Source: Microdochium bolleyi (taxonomy: Eukaryota; Ascomycota; Sordariomycetes; Xylariales; Microdochiaceae). From it: a stretch of DNA of 64,000 bases. Positions 23,168 through 36,473 of the stretch are shown one piece after another. Numbering within the stretch: the first letter of the stretch is position 1; each line of letters starts with the position of its first letter. Both the position numbers and the translations under genes were made by a program. The DNA is taken from contig KQ964246.1 in assembly GCA_001566295.1 (NCBI GenBank), positions 2,480,001 through 2,544,000 on the forward strand, given 5' to 3'. The notes below the pieces were generated by a model, which did not search any database, was not told where the DNA came from, and saw only the letters and a program-made list of their open reading frames with translations.

Positions 23168-25978
23168 ATGTGCCGATTCGCTGGTGGCCTCGAGCAGACC
23201 GGGGGCGCCAACCCTGACCCCACGGCGCAGCGCGAGCTGCTCCCGACCAATGTCATCCCCAGGCACTACGAGGTGACTCTCGAGCCGAGCTTTGATAAAT
23301 TCACCTTCGAAGGTACCGCCGTGATCGACTTTGACGTCCAGGAGGACTCCAAGTCCATTGCTCTGCACACGCTTGAGCTCGACATCCACAGCGCCCACAT
23401 CAAGTCCGGTGGCAGCACCATCACGTAGGTTCATCCCCTTCAAGACCACCTCGATGCTGCACCCAAGCCGCAATGATATAAAAGCTTACGTTGCCCGCTA
23501 CACTACAATCTAGATCATCATCCGCGGTGACATACGACGAGAGCAAGCAGGTGTCCACGATCGAGCTCAAGGATGCCGTCCCCAAGGGCAAGTGCCAGCT
23601 TGAGGTCAAGTTCACCGGCCAGCTCAATGACAAGATGGCTGGTTTCTACCGATCGACATACAAGAAGCCTGACGGCACCGAGGGCATCCTTGCCACGACC
23701 CAGATGGAGGCCAATGACTGCCGCAGAGCCTTCCCCTGCTTCGATGAGCCGTCCCATAAGGCCACTTTTGGCATCACCCTCATTGCCGACAAGCACTTGA
23801 CTTGTCTCAGCAACATGGACGTTGCGTCCGAGTCCGAAATCAAATCAGAGGTCACTGGAACAACCAAGAAGGCCGTCAAGTTCAACCCGACCCCTCTGAT
23901 GTCGACGTATCTTTGTGCCTTTATTGTGGGAGAGCTCAACTATATTGAGACCAAGGCCTTCCGTGTACCCGTCAGAGTCTACGCCCCGGCCAGCTCTGAC
24001 ATTGAGCACGGACGCTTCTCCTTGGACCTTGCTGCCAGGACGCTCAAGTACTACGAGCAGCAGTTTGGCCACGATTTCCCCCTGCCCAAGATGGACATGG
24101 TTGCCATTCCCGACTTTGCGGCTGGCGCCATGGAGAACTGGGGTCTGATCACCTACCGTGTTGTTGATCTTATGCTCGACGAGAAGGCCAGTGGTGCTGC
24201 TGTCAAGGAGCGGGTGGCTGAAGTCGTCCAACACGAGCTTGCTCACCAGTGGTTCGGTAACTTGGTTACCATGGACTGGTGGGAGGGTCTTTGGCTCAAC
24301 GAGGGTTTCGCCACTCTGATGAGCTGGTTGAGCTGCAATCACTTCTGGCCCGAGTGGAAGGTGTGGGAGAGCTACGTCACAGACAACCTCCAGAGTGCCC
24401 TGTCCCTCGACTCTCTGCGAAGCAGTCACCCGATCGAGGTGCCAGTCAAGCGCGCGAGCGAGGTTGACCAGATCTTCGACGCTATCTCCTACTCCAAGGG
24501 CTCATGTGTGCTGCGTATGATCTCCACCTATCTTGGTGAAGATGTCTTCTTGGAGGGTGTGCGAAGATACATCAAGAAGCACGCGTACGGCAACACACAG
24601 ACAGAGGACTTGTGGCAGGCTCTTGAGGACGCCAGCGGCAAGCCCGTCAAGGATATCATGTCTATCTGGACAAAGAACGTTGGTTACCCTGTCGTTCAGG
24701 TCACGGAGAACGCGGCAGACAGCACCATCCACGTCAAGCAGAACCGCTTCTTGCGGACCGGCGACGTCAAACCCGAGGAGGACAAGGTCCTCTACCCAGT
24801 CTTCCTTGGACTTCGCTCCAAGGACGGCGTCGACGAGACCATCACGCTGAACAAGAGAGAGGACAACTTCAAGGTTGCGGACACCGAATTCTTTAAGCTG
24901 AACGCCAACCACACCAGCATTTACCGCACATCGTACTCCCCTGAGCGCCTGGCGAAGCTTGGCCAAGCCGCCAAAGACGGTCTTCTCACGGTTGAGGACA
25001 GAGCCGGTATGATTGCCGATGCAGGTGCCCTAGCCACCTCGGGCTACCAGAAGACTTCGGGCGTGCTCAACCTTCTCAAGGGCTTTGATAGCGAGGACTC
25101 CTTTGTCGTATGGAGCGAGATCATCGGCAGAGTCGCCGCGGTCCAAGGCGCCTGGATCTTTGAAGACCCGGCCGTTCGGGATGGCATCGAGTCGTTCTTG
25201 AAGGACATCAGCAGCCAGAGAGCGCACCAGCTTGGCTGGGAGTTTTCCGAAAACGACGGCCACATTGAGCAGCAGTTCAAGGCGATGCTGTTCGGCGCTG
25301 CCGGCATGGCGGGCGACAAGAAGATTATTGCCGCAGCCAAGGAGATGTTCAACAAGTTCATGGCGGGAGACAAATCCGCGATCCACCCTAACATCCGCGG
25401 TAGTGTGTTCGGCATGGCTCTAAAGTATGGAGGCAAGGAAGAGGTAAATTTGCTATTTCTTCCCGAGTTACTTGAATGTGTACTAACAACGCTTATAGTA
25501 CGATCATATCCTCAAATTCTTCCGCAGCAGCTCCAACAGCGACGAGCGCAACACAGCCATGCGGTCGCTGGGTCGTGCGCGCGACCCCGAGCTGATTAAG
25601 CAGACCCTAGCTCTCTCCCTCAGCGGCGAGGTGAAGAACCAGGATCTATACCTACCGATTGCTGGCCTGCGAAGCCATGCAGAGGGTATTGCTGCTCTAT
25701 TTGAATGGCTACAGGCTCAGTGGCCCGAGCTGCACAAGAGGCTGAGCGGCAACGCGAGCATGTTGGGCTCTTTGGTGACGATCTGCACTGCGGGCTTCAC
25801 AAAGGCGGACCAGCTGGCGAAGGTGGACGCCTTCTTCAAGGATATCGATACATCCTCGTTCGACCAGCCTCTTGCACAAAGCAAGGACTCGGTCCGCAGC
25901 AAGATCTCGTGGATTGAGCGCGATGGCAAGGACGTGGCGGACTGGGTTGACGCCAACGGCTACAAGGCGAACCTCTAG
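23168..25978 (+). CDS. ape2: M1-family zinc aminopeptidase (Ape2/Aap1 type)
   Basis: This metallopeptidase removes N-terminal residues from peptides. Exons 23168-23424, 23514-25443 and 25499-25978 give about 888 residues. Family marks are the substrate-anchoring GAMEN near residue 289, the zinc motif HELAHQWFGN near 325 and WLNEGFAT with the third zinc ligand Glu. The N-terminal saddle domain starts LLPTNVIPRHYEVTLEP. The C-terminal ERAP1-like helical domain is complete. The start MCRFAGGLEQ fits the family, but an in-frame ATG at 23042 would add 42 basic, Ser/Leu-rich residues that look like a mitochondrial presequence, so two forms are possible. Neighbours give no functional clue. Confidence 0.94.
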
Positions 25979-26580
25979 ATGGAATGTTCACGCGCCTGCT
26001 CTACAGCTATAGCAAGTGCGCCATGTAATTTGTAAAGCCTAGATCATAAGAGCAAGACAAAGTAAAAAGAGCCAAAAAGGTCTGTCGCGGGGCAGGCTCG
26101 ATGCAGTCTGCGGAGTGGCACAGAACTCCGATGGCAAGGCAGACGACACATGCGGTGATTCCTGGATGCAGCAAGCCAATCGTGCTGAGCTCGACGAACC
26201 TCGGCTGGAGAGAGCCATGTCTCCGGGGCCGGGCCCGCACGCTAGCGGGCAAAGAGGGGCTGCGAGTTGGGGAATGCATCACTGAACAGTGCCGGTTCCC
26301 CTTGGCGCTCTCCAACACCGCGGCGCAATGACGCCTCTGGGGTGGGGAGAAGCTTACCCATGTTCCCTCACTCTCAATCGAGAATTATACTCCGGATACC
26401 CAGGCCTCCGTGTTTCCTTCCATTTCACATATCTGGAGTCATCACATCACGGGGAAGTGGCTAATTGACAGTACATGATCATCGGTGTGCCATCAGTTGC
26501 CGGCTTCCATCTCCGCGATACCCGAGTCCCGCCCGGATTGAAGAATACACACACTCTCACACCAGGCTCCATCGCCCAGC
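25979..26580. other. intergenic region, no gene seen
   Basis: This holds the aminopeptidase 3' end and the oxidoreductase promoter. No coding frame is supported. Confidence 0.55.
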
Positions 26581-27794
26581 ATGCCGAAGAGCCTGACCAT
26601 CAAGAAGACCGAGGGCAAGCCCGGAGTCGTCTTCTACCCGTGAGTCTCTTTTCTACATTTGACACACGCTCCCAGCTTGACTTGCGACACCACACCTTCG
26701 CACACCACCCGAAACAACAACAAAACCCTATCTTACCATGTACCTGTACACTCTACAGCCTGCAGCTCAAGGACGTCCCCAAGCCGCAGCCCGGCCCGAA
26801 CGAGGTCCTCGTCAAAATTCACGCCGCGGCGCTGAACCACCGCGACTTCTTCCAGCGCCAGCACCTGTACCCGGGGATATCCTTTGAGAACCCGATCCTG
26901 GCCGACGGCGCGGGCACCGTCGTGGCCGTCGGCGAGGGCGTGTCCCCGGCTACCAGGGCCCTCCTGAAGAAGCAGGTCGTCCTGACCCCGTGCCGCGGCT
27001 GGGCGAGCCACCCGGACGGGCCGGAGGACTACCGCAAGTTCTCGGTGATCGGGGGCAGCGACGCGTACCCGTTCGGCTGCGGCCAGGAGTTCATGGCCGT
27101 GCACGAGTCCGAGGTCGAGCCGATGCCGGCGCACCTCGGCCCGCACCAGGCCGCCGCGCTGCCGCTCGTTGGGCTGACGGGCTGGCGCGCGTTCGTGACA
27201 AAGTCGGGCAACGCGGTGCCGGGCAGGAACATCCTGGTCACGGGCATCGGCGGCGGCGTTGCCTTGCAGGTGCTCCAGTTCGCGGTGGCGAAAGGGTGCT
27301 CCGTGTACGTGACGTCCGGCGACCCGGCCAAGATTGAGAAGGCCAGGAAGCTCGGCGCCGCGGGAGGCGTGAGCTACCGCGACAAGGACTGGGACAAGCA
27401 GCTCCTCAAGCAGCTGCCCAAGACCCGGCCGTTCATCGACGCCATCATCGACGGGGCGGGCGGTGACGTGGTGACCCGCGCGGTCCGCCTGCTCAAGCCT
27501 GGCGGCGTGGTGAGCTGCTACGGCATGACCACGGGCCCGAAGATGCCCTGGACCATGAGCGCGGTGCTCAGGAACGTCGAGCTCAAGGGCAGCACCATGG
27601 GCAGCAGGGCCGAGTTCGCCGAGATGGTTGCGTTTGTGGCGGAGAGGAAGATCGTGCCCGTCGTCGACCGGGTCGTCAAGGGGTTGGATAACCTGGGCGA
27701 GATTGACGGGCTGTTCAAGGACATGGGTGAGGGCAAGCAGTTCGGCAAGTTGGTCATTGAGATCTCGGAGCCGAGTGAGACTGCGAAGCTCTGA
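26581..27794 (+). CDS. MDR-family NAD(P)-dependent oxidoreductase
   Basis: Exons 26581-26639 and 26759-27794 give about 364 residues. The first exon encodes MPKSLTIKKTEGKPGVVFYP. The GroES-like domain has GPNEVLVKIHAAALNHRDFF and ADGAGTVVAVGEGV. The Rossmann fold has LVTGIGGGVALQVLQFAVAKG near residue 181. The structural-zinc lobe with its four Cys is absent, and the NHRD motif is of the quinone-reductase branch. The closest named relatives I know are the zinc-type-like alcohol dehydrogenases of the YogA group, whose substrates are not established. The coding sequence is strikingly GC-rich at third positions compared with its neighbours. The start is fixed by the in-frame join; no other upstream ATG is needed. 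Confidence 0.85.
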
Positions 27795-28116
27795 GGAACG
27801 AGGACTGGGCGCGCAAGGAGAGACGTTAGGACTGGTCTTGAGTTCGTGATATTCTAGGGACGGTCCTTTCCAGTAAAAGCTAGGATCGGCCCAACCATGG
27901 CAGACGCTTGTACCACCAAAACTCTCCTAAATTCCAGTTATAAGTCAAGCTGTCCGTCAGTCACGTTGTAGAGGCTATCCACAGCGCATGTCGATCACGA
28001 ACTAGATACAGAAGAGCAGGATCTCTTCAGGTTGGTCATGCAGTCATCATTTAGATGAGGAGGTTATCAAAAACCCTTCTCAATATCGGTACAGCACAAC
28101 CTCCACCCGTATGCCA
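27795..28116. other. convergent intergenic region, no gene seen
   Basis: The 322 bp lie between the stop codons of the oxidoreductase and PSY2 genes and probably consist of their 3' UTRs. Confidence 0.6.
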
Positions 28117-31047
28117 TCATGACTTCTCGTCAGGCTGCTCCGCGGCCGTTTCTGGGCTAGCACTGCCGGCATCCTCGCTGCTGCTGTTTTTCGACCCAAG
28201 ACCAATGCTGATGGATATCTTCTTCGCTGCTCCCGGTGCTTGCCCTCCTCCATCGCGTGCGCCCCCAGCACCGGGCTTCTTTCTACGCGTCGAGCCGTGT
28301 GTACTCGACGCGACGGAGTTCGCCGCAGAGCTATTCCGCCGCTTGTGCTGTATCAGTTGTGACAAATCCTCTTCTTGATCTTCCTCTCGCCTCCTTTTCT
28401 CGGCTAGGCGCTCAAGAGGCGGTTTCGCCGTGTCTTCACCACTGACGTCCCCCAGCAACTCGTCCTCTGCCTTGTCCTCGTCGCCAGAGAGAGCCCCTGC
28501 GTCTGCATTGTCGTCAAGGTCTTCGTCTGACGCATAGTCGACCAGTGGCCTGGTCAAAGGTGTGCCCCCATTGTCACTCCTCAAAGGAACGTCTTCTTCG
28601 TCATCCGAACCAGCCCAATATTCATCCTCGGCAGCACTCGACGAGAGCTGCTCCCTTAGCAGCTCCTGGCGAGTCATGCCTGTAGCATTGTACCGTACCA
28701 CATTTGGAGAACTATTGTCAGGGGTCTCGTCCGACTTCGACGCGGGGAGTCCCTCACCGTCCCACCAACGCCTCATGACAAGCTGGAAGGTGTCGATGAA
28801 TAGTAGTCTCTCGATCCTTGGACGATAACTGTCCACCATCACCCTTGATGTGCGCTTCATGTCGTCTTTCCGGAAGATATCAAAGAACTCGAGACAGGCG
28901 GAAGTGAGCAGACTGTCGCGTGGTAGCAGGGACTCGAGCAGATCTAACACCGCGCCAATGGCATCGGTCGAGATCATGGTCGGCATGTAAAATTCTTCCG
29001 GGGCGACCACGAGCTGGCGTAGGAAGCGAATAGCAACTAGATTGAAGTTAGCACGCTAGGCACAATGGCTTAGTTCGGTGTCAATCAACTTACCCAGCTT
29101 CAGGAACTTCTCTTGCGCCCCGAGGAGCTGCACAATGCGTGGAATGATGTCTTGCCGAATAACAAGTTGCCGGCACCGGTGCGGGTGCTGCCGAACAAAG
29201 AAGCACAACAACTCGACAAGACATGTGAACATCGACGCCTGCTGCACAGTGAAGGACATGCTTTCCCTGTCGCGCAGGTTCATGATGGGTTGGAAGAGAC
29301 GGCCAGCCGATTGCTCGAAGAACAAGTGGAGGAAACGTTCTTGTTGAGGGTCAATGCCTCGCATCATGCCGTTGGGCGGGCGGCCGCCGTATTCTCCGTT
29401 GGCCTTCGCAAAGCCTTCGGCTGGGATTGCGGGTCCGTGGTCGAGCAAAACCTTGAGTGCATCCGAGATCTGCGACTTCACTCCCAGGTCGACTTCTACG
29501 AGAAGAAGATCGATCAAGGACTCGGTTAGAGGTGGCTGCTTCTCGTGGATCTGACGATAAATCGTCATGCGGATCATCTGTGGATCGTGATCAATCATTG
29601 ACACGAGGATGTCTGTCGCGCCAACCCGCACGGACACATCACTGTGCCGCAACCCAAAGTTGATGACCTGAAGAAGGCCGTGAGCTATGAAGTTGTTGTA
29701 GAGCGTTTGTCGAGAAGGCGGCTGGAGATTTTTAGCAATGGCACAGCACTGCTGGATGAAAAGAACGGCCTCCTTCTTCCGCCTCGCTTCGTGTTGAGCT
29801 GGAGATTTGAAGATGCTGAAAAGCTCGTTGAGAAAACTGGCGTTTGACTGCAAGTGCTGCACAATGTCGACCTGGTTGAAAAAGATGAGCGAGTTAAGCA
29901 CAGAAAAGGTGTTATCGTCCAGTATACGAGCGAGTACGACGTCCTTGAGGTATTGTAATCGATAGGTCTGGTGGATTTTGGTGAGGATTGTCACGTCTTC
30001 GATGCGAACGACTTCCTTGAACCGACCCTCTCCCTCTAGCCATTGCCGGTGATTAGCCTTATGGCTCGGGAAGTCTGGATCGTATTCGAGGGCTCCGACG
30101 ACGCCAATAACATAATCGTCAGAGACTGCGTGCTCTATGATGCTAGTGTCGTTGAGAAGTATGATGATCTTCATGATGTTGCATAGGCGATGCAGTTCGT
30201 TCAGGCCTTCGAGGTCCTCCGCCTCGCTGACGAGCGGGATAAGCCTGCCAATGTAGTCCTCGGTGATGACAAATTTTGTAAGCGCATCACGGCCGTTCGC
30301 GCTCCCGCTCATCATGCGCATCTGTGATTCAATGTCGGGCAAGTTCGACATGGTCGCTGGCGGTAATGAGATTGAGTTGACCATGTCCATAGCAAGTTCG
30401 TCGGCTAAGCTGTCGTCTGGACCATGGCCATTGTGGTAACCTTGCTGGACGCTGTTGATGAATTTCCTGTCTGAGTGTTAGCGCACGCTCGAGATCAGGA
30501 CGAATGATACCAGACTCGTAGACATACCATATCAGAGCACAGCCCTCAGCCTCTTGGAAACTCAGAGCCATATCGATGCCGTTTGACGGTTCGGTCCACA
30601 CAATCAGTGTTTCTAATCACCGCAGAGTCAGCTTCGCCATGCGCGGGACTGTCAAGCCCGTAGCCAAGCCTGGTGGGAATCGTGGTGCATACCCTGTTGT
30701 TTATGGAATCCATCCTCCTTGCAGATGCGCGTCTCCAGGAGCACGCGATCAGGTTCGTCCTCGGATTCGACAATGACTCGTGGCTCGCGCTGGGAGCCAT
30801 CTTCCATCTAGAGATCGCATAATGTGGTCAGCAACTGGTCTTAGCAGCCCGTCAGGAGCGTAGTTTTGCAGGCGCGCATGCTGCGCGACTGCAGGCGAGC
30901 GTGCGCATAAGGCTGAGAGGGACTGACTGTGTCGAACTCTGCAGTGCAGAAGCCCGTGCCGCGGTCGAACCAGTCATTATGGCGCAGCTCGTAGACCTTC
31001 ACACGCTTCCTGTCCGTCGACGGATGCGGCACCTGTTGTGCCGCCAT
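28117..31047 (-). CDS. psy2: protein phosphatase 4 regulatory subunit 3 (Psy2/SMK1)
   Basis: Psy2 targets the PP4 catalytic subunit Pph3 to substrates in the DNA-damage response and other pathways. Five exons, 31047-30928, 30807-30693, 30612-30528, 30466-29094 and 29036-28117, join to about 870 residues. The N-terminal EVH1/PH-like domain has RKRVKVYELRHNDWFDRGTG and continues through LIVWTEPSNGIDMALSFQEA. The SMK1 (DUF625) region follows with LPDIESQ, LNELHRLCNIMKIIILLN, and the helical repeats LNSLIFFNQVDIVQHL and FIQQCCAIAKNLQ. The C-terminal 250 residues are acidic, then Ser/Gly/Lys-rich. The first three coding exons are short, so the N-terminus is the least certain part. I chose MAAQQVPHPSTD because the upstream in-frame Met is followed by non-family sequence. 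Confidence 0.92.
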
Positions 31048-33344
31048 CGCCAGCGGCTCGTCAGGGCGCACGTCGGTCGCCAGGCGCGTGTTCTGCTGGA
31101 GGATGTCTGGCGCAAGATCGAGGTGCTGCTGAAGGGAGAGTTCTGTGTCGACCTGGGCGAGAAGCGTGAGCGCAGCCACCTTGATCGATTTTGTCGGGCG
31201 CGCTAAATAGCTAGGCGCGCACGCGACCGAGACTGATTGAGCCCGGGTCGGGTCGCTGTCGTCGTCAGAGCGCTGGCACCGAGGCGCAAGACAGCGTCGG
31301 CAGTGTACAGTTCGGGAGGCGCACCGGAGCCGCGGCGTTGACGGGCAGAAGGGAGACCGAAGGCACTGGGCAACGGTCGGCGACGATGGCGGTGTTGGAC
31401 AGTGGAGGACGATTGAGGAGGGACAACGGCGATGCGCTCGACGAGGGTCAGCCAGGCGACAGGACTGGGTTAGCAGAGCGGCGGCTGCTGCACCAGACAG
31501 GCTAGGTTGGAGGCGGGCAGTGGGTCGGCTCCGGACCAGGCATGGATGGGATGCCCAGCGTGACGTGAGAACTCTACAGAGTCGCAGCGACGCACGGCCG
31601 TGCCACGACGGGGGCCGGCAGCTCGCGAGACCAGGGTCCTGTCAATCAAGCACTCGAGCACTGGTGATGATAACTTGCGGTGTCAACGCCGGGCAGATTA
31701 GTCAGACTGGAGGCAGGCGCGCGATGCCGTCAATCCAGATCAGTTCTGGCGGTCTTGCGACGGGAACTGGCTGGAGGTTCTGTAGTGGCTACAACTTCAA
31801 CGACTTGAGAGGCTGCGCTTCACTGGTGGCTAACAGCACCGCACGTTGATGTTCTGTACCGGCAGGGCAAGAAGCAAGGCGTCTTCATAAGCGACGGGCG
31901 CAGGTCAGTCTCGGACAGGCTGTCGAAATGATGTTTGTGTACGATGGATAATGTTGAGGCAGAAGATGTGGTGTGTGAGTCGTGGGCGTGCGTCGGGCAG
32001 CAAAGCAGCCCGGTGCCCTGCGCAAGTGCTGGAGCGGTACACGCGACGATGGATTCCTGTGCTCGTGGTTGGGCAGATGCTTGGGATCGTATTCTGATGC
32101 CGAGCGATGTGCGAACGACGGCGCGTCGATGTCCGCTATGCGTTCACAGGTGTTGCGTCATTGAGCTGGGGAAGGAACTCGGGCCAGTTGACGCGTGTGG
32201 AAAGAACTCATATGGCTGCATTGCGCCTGCCAGTTCACCAATCCAGAACAGCGCCTATCCCAGCTTCGTGCCAACTCTGCACTCCAGCAAGATGACCGAG
32301 GGCCTTCAGATCCCTGTTCAGGTCTGTAGCAAAGGCATCTGTAGATACCCATACTCATTGGGGTTTTCCCTGGGCCACGACAGAGACTGAGCGCAGTGTC
32401 TGGACCCTTGACGGGATCGCTGGAATTAGCTCGCCTGTACCGCCCGTCTGGCCGTCCCTGCCTAACGGCATCGACAAGTGCGGAGCAGTCCAGACCGCCT
32501 GTGCAGGGTTCCTATGGCTTGGGAGTGCCGGTTACGGCGGCCTGGCCAGCTTTTAGTTCAGCCAAGGGCAAGGGTTGCGGCCCCCGCACAATCACCACCA
32601 TTCACGATCTCCCATCAACTGGGCATGGCCGCTTTTCGCCATGTAGTCATGCAGTCGTGCGCGGAAAGTGCCTTCGCAGGACTTCAGTGTTGATGTTACA
32701 ATCCAAGAGGCCTCTCTTTCAGGTCGACTTCCATTTCCCGATGATGTTTGTATCAACGGACCCGGGCGCCACGCCCTTTTTGACATCGATAACGTTGCTC
32801 GGATGGCTAATGCCACGTCAAATGATTACAAATCATTGGGAATAGCAAGTACGAGTACGTGAAACAGAGAATAGCGTGGTCTCCGCCCCGTTTCTCGTGA
32901 TCCGTGTCTACTCAATTCCGCTGCGCTCTCGCTGAAGGCACTTTCTACAACACCGCTCTGCAAGGCGGCACATGTTTCAAGGTCCGGCTTGGGCCATCCC
33001 TGCTGCATTCTGGGACCCCCACGCGTCCCTTACCCCAGATCGCCCCGAACGGAACCTCTGAAACTTGTCCAATCACAACAACTCGGGGCTCAGGCATACC
33101 AGTCAAAAGTTAAAGGGGGGGTTATGGCTGGAAGGTCTACAACTCTGCTAGGTACAATTGATTGTTTGCGATTTCACCCTGTGGGAGACCACAATTTCGG
33201 AGCTAGTTCATTAACCAGGCTGGCTTGGCGTCGAATGACAGACACTCAGAAATGAGACGCTGCGTTTTATCAGCCTTATGGTACAATATCTACGATCTTG
33301 CATGAGAGACATCCCGGTTTCAGTTTACTTGGATGAAGGAATGT

Positions 33345-33362
33345 ATGGCGAAGCTTCGCCAT
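33345..33362. repeat. 18-bp perfect palindrome
   Basis: ATGGCGAAG is followed directly by its reverse complement CTTCGCCAT, with no spacer. The next flanking bases do not pair. Confidence 0.9.
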
Positions 33363-33426
33363 GGTCTTCGCTTTCCCCGTGCGGTGCATACTACGACCTC
33401 ATGCCGGGTTATTGAGAGTTTTCTTC

Positions 33427-33460
33427 GGGGGGGGGGGGGGGTTTCTTGGGAAAGGGGGGG
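33427..33460 (+). repeat. G-rich tract, possible G-quadruplex
   Basis: A run of 15 G is followed by TTTCTT, GGG, AAA and a run of seven G. This satisfies the general pattern of four G3+ runs separated by short loops, counting the G15 run as two. Confidence 0.6.
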
Positions 33461-36451
33461 TTCTCAGTTTCCAACCCTTTGACAGCCACAACGCGCTCCG
33501 GACTTTTTTTTTCATGTCTTTAAGCCCTTCGAACTCGGCTGTCCAATTTTCTAGGGATCTGCACGCCACCGGAGTAGAGGCAATTTTCGCACATTGAGTA
33601 TGAAGAAGGTGCAACATTGCTTAGAGCTGTCTCTCCTTCCATCCATACTGGAGGTTGGAAAAATAAAGACTATCCTTCACAGAGCAGCATGACGTTACGC
33701 ATTACGCAACAAAGCACGCAAGATCAAAGCCCATGAAGTCCCTTGACCCTCACTATTCCACGGTCTTGGCACATATTCAAGTACAGTTAAGTACTTTTGG
33801 GTCCGCGAGTCCAGCCTCTTCCCCGACTCTTCGCAACGAACCTTGGAGGCGACCATATGCAGCCTGTCTTGCCGGGAACATCACCGCCCAACGGCCACGG
33901 ATGTAGAGCACGCCGTAGGCCGTGACAAGCTAGTGCCAGGCCATCGATTGCCCAGAGGTCGTTGGCCTACGAGGAGCATATCAATGTGATGGCGAAGCGC
34001 ATCGAGCACGCTTTCTGATACTTCCCAAGAGATAGTTCAGCATAGACGACTTGCTCCCTCGCAAAGGCTCTCTGGCTAGCGGGAGGAAGGCTCTTGCAGA
34101 CCTCTAGAAAACAGGAGAGCGTCTGGGAACCATGGAAGAGGCCTTTGAGAAATTGATACGGTCTGGCTCACTCTGTGTTTCTGGATTTCCATACCTTTAT
34201 CTCCTCCAACACTCTGATGTGGTCCGTTATCCACCTGCGAGTCGTTACCTGAATGTTCATGCAGCCAAGAACTAAAATGGCGTAGAGAGAGACAGATCGA
34301 TTGGGGTCCACCGGAAGCTGGTGGTGCCACGCGATAAGGCGTGCAGCTCAATACAAAGCGGGCAAGGACTCGGCTGGAGATAAGTGCAGGATCTGGGCGG
34401 AATGAACACCCCGCGACATGGTTGGAAACCGCCGCTCTACCTAGTCTGTGGCGACCGAGCAGGCAATCTCAGTTAGCCTTTCTGTGTGCATAAGTACCCT
34501 AGCGACGACCACCTCGGTCTGCATCGTATGATCAGCCCCTTCCACTTTTTGCTGAATTGATTAGGAAATGGGAGCAGGTGATGCGCTTCCAACGCTTCAG
34601 TGTGGTCCGACCAATGCCGAGCATGAGGCCGTGGATCGAGAATAGGATTAGTTGATCAGTGATACAAGGCGGCTCGTCTTGTTGTACCAAACATCCTTAA
34701 TCGGCCTCTTCCTCACCATCAACCTCACCCGCAGCCAGCCACGTCCCGGATCAAGTCGATGGCACGTCAAGGGCACGTGTGATGACGAGCAGCTTCCCGT
34801 CCTTATCGGGTGCTTGCCCTTCTGCACGTTGATATTGCCGTACTGGTGTAGCGGGACTACCGAGACGCGAAGACAGGTTGAGCAACACAGATGTGGAGAC
34901 AGCAAAGTCTAAGCAAATCTAGTGCATATGTGCTGTTCCGCGATGGCTATCTCGTGTCGTAGGGGTCCTGAATGATTGGCTCTCCGAGAATTATGCTCAA
35001 GGGTCACAGTATCTGGGCCGCGAGGTCTTCCGTCTCGAGTTACCATACTGATGGAGACGTTCGCTATCGTTCTATTCCTTTTCGTGCAGCGCTCGATCGG
35101 AGAAGACATGACACATGTGATGACAGTCCTGACAGCGAAGAGATTTTGGCCGGTGCCTTCGTGCCATCGTCAGCCCGCTGGGTCTGCTCCAGCCCGTGGC
35201 GGCCGTTCAGGCGATGAAGCGATAAGAGCGAGCCGCGGAAATGTCCAGCGGCCACTCCGGACGTCCTGGACACTTTCTTGCCTTCTGCTGTGCTGTTGGT
35301 GCCGGTAGGCATAGGCCTTTCTGGCGTGCTGACTACACCACCCTAGGATGATTCGGGATGGCCGCTAGAGCAGGTGAGTTATCGCGTTCGACGCCGATGG
35401 CCAGCCAGCGAAGAGGGCATCTGAGACGGTCGTTCGCTTGTGGGCTTGGGAGCAGCGGCCATTTGTGTCGTCACCAAGGCCCCAACATCCTCGAGGCAAT
35501 TGGGCGGGGATGCGGCCCGGCGCTTGGCGTGGCGGTGGGAAGAGCAGATTCAGACAAGTTCAGGGACGCTAGAGCTAATTTCAGGGCGACAAGAACACGA
35601 GACTCTTTTGGGAGTGTGAGGGTGCCGCACGGCCCGATCAGCTTGTTCAGCTCGCAACCGAGACACTCGAGGAAAAGTGGTGAGAGCCGCGAGGCCGCAC
35701 CGTGGTGCCCCTGTCAGACCAAGACTGTGCTGTGCGACTCGAGGTTGCCAAGGGGTGCTTCAGGATGCCTGACGGCGATCTCCCGGCGCCCTGGGCCGAG
35801 ACAGGGCCACCCCTGCTCATGACGACAAGTCGGGTCTGGGACATGGGCACTGCCTGAGCTGCGATGTCGCATTCTTCGACGTCGTGGTTCGCGACTGTGT
35901 CCACGTCAGCACGCGAAGCAGGCACTGTCAGCGCTTCTGGATCCTGTTGCCGCGTGACAGGCTGGTGTTCAGCTGCGTCGAGCACGCGCATTAGGTTGTG
36001 CATGGTGCCGGGGCCCACGAGAACTCTGTTGCGATGAGAAGCTGCACGGCGTCGAGAGGCTGGAACTGTGCCCAGAAAAGGCGACGCCTGCCCTGACGAT
36101 CGCGCCTGCTGACCAGCGGCTAGGCGCGAGCCAGGCCCCATTCGGCAGCCGCGACCAAGCCCTCCAAGTCCAAGTTGAGGTCGCTTGAGTCGGGCCTGGC
36201 ATTTTCTCGGCCCAACCCTCGCTCCAGGCCGGACCGCGCAGATCTCGAGGCAAGACAATAGGACAGAGTCTGTGAGCCAAGACTCAGGGTCTGGGACACC
36301 TCCAGTCTACGGGAGGCATCGTGCCGACAGAGCCAACGGCCTCGAGAGCGCACAGTATAGGGCGTCCATCATATCCTGAGTCATCGGACCCCGGGGCTAT
36401 GTTGGAGTAGGCACACATACCACCTGCACGTGCTGGACTGCCAGAGTATAT

Positions 36452-36473
36452 GCACACACACTCTCTCTCTCTC
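36452..36473. repeat. CA/CT dinucleotide microsatellite
   Basis: A short (CA)n block runs directly into a (CT)n block, about 22 bp in all. Confidence 0.8.

Noticed and set aside
35647..36258. 203-codon minus-strand frame in the gene-poor block
   Set aside because: It has no recognisable motif, overlaps other frames on both strands and has no plausible partner exons.
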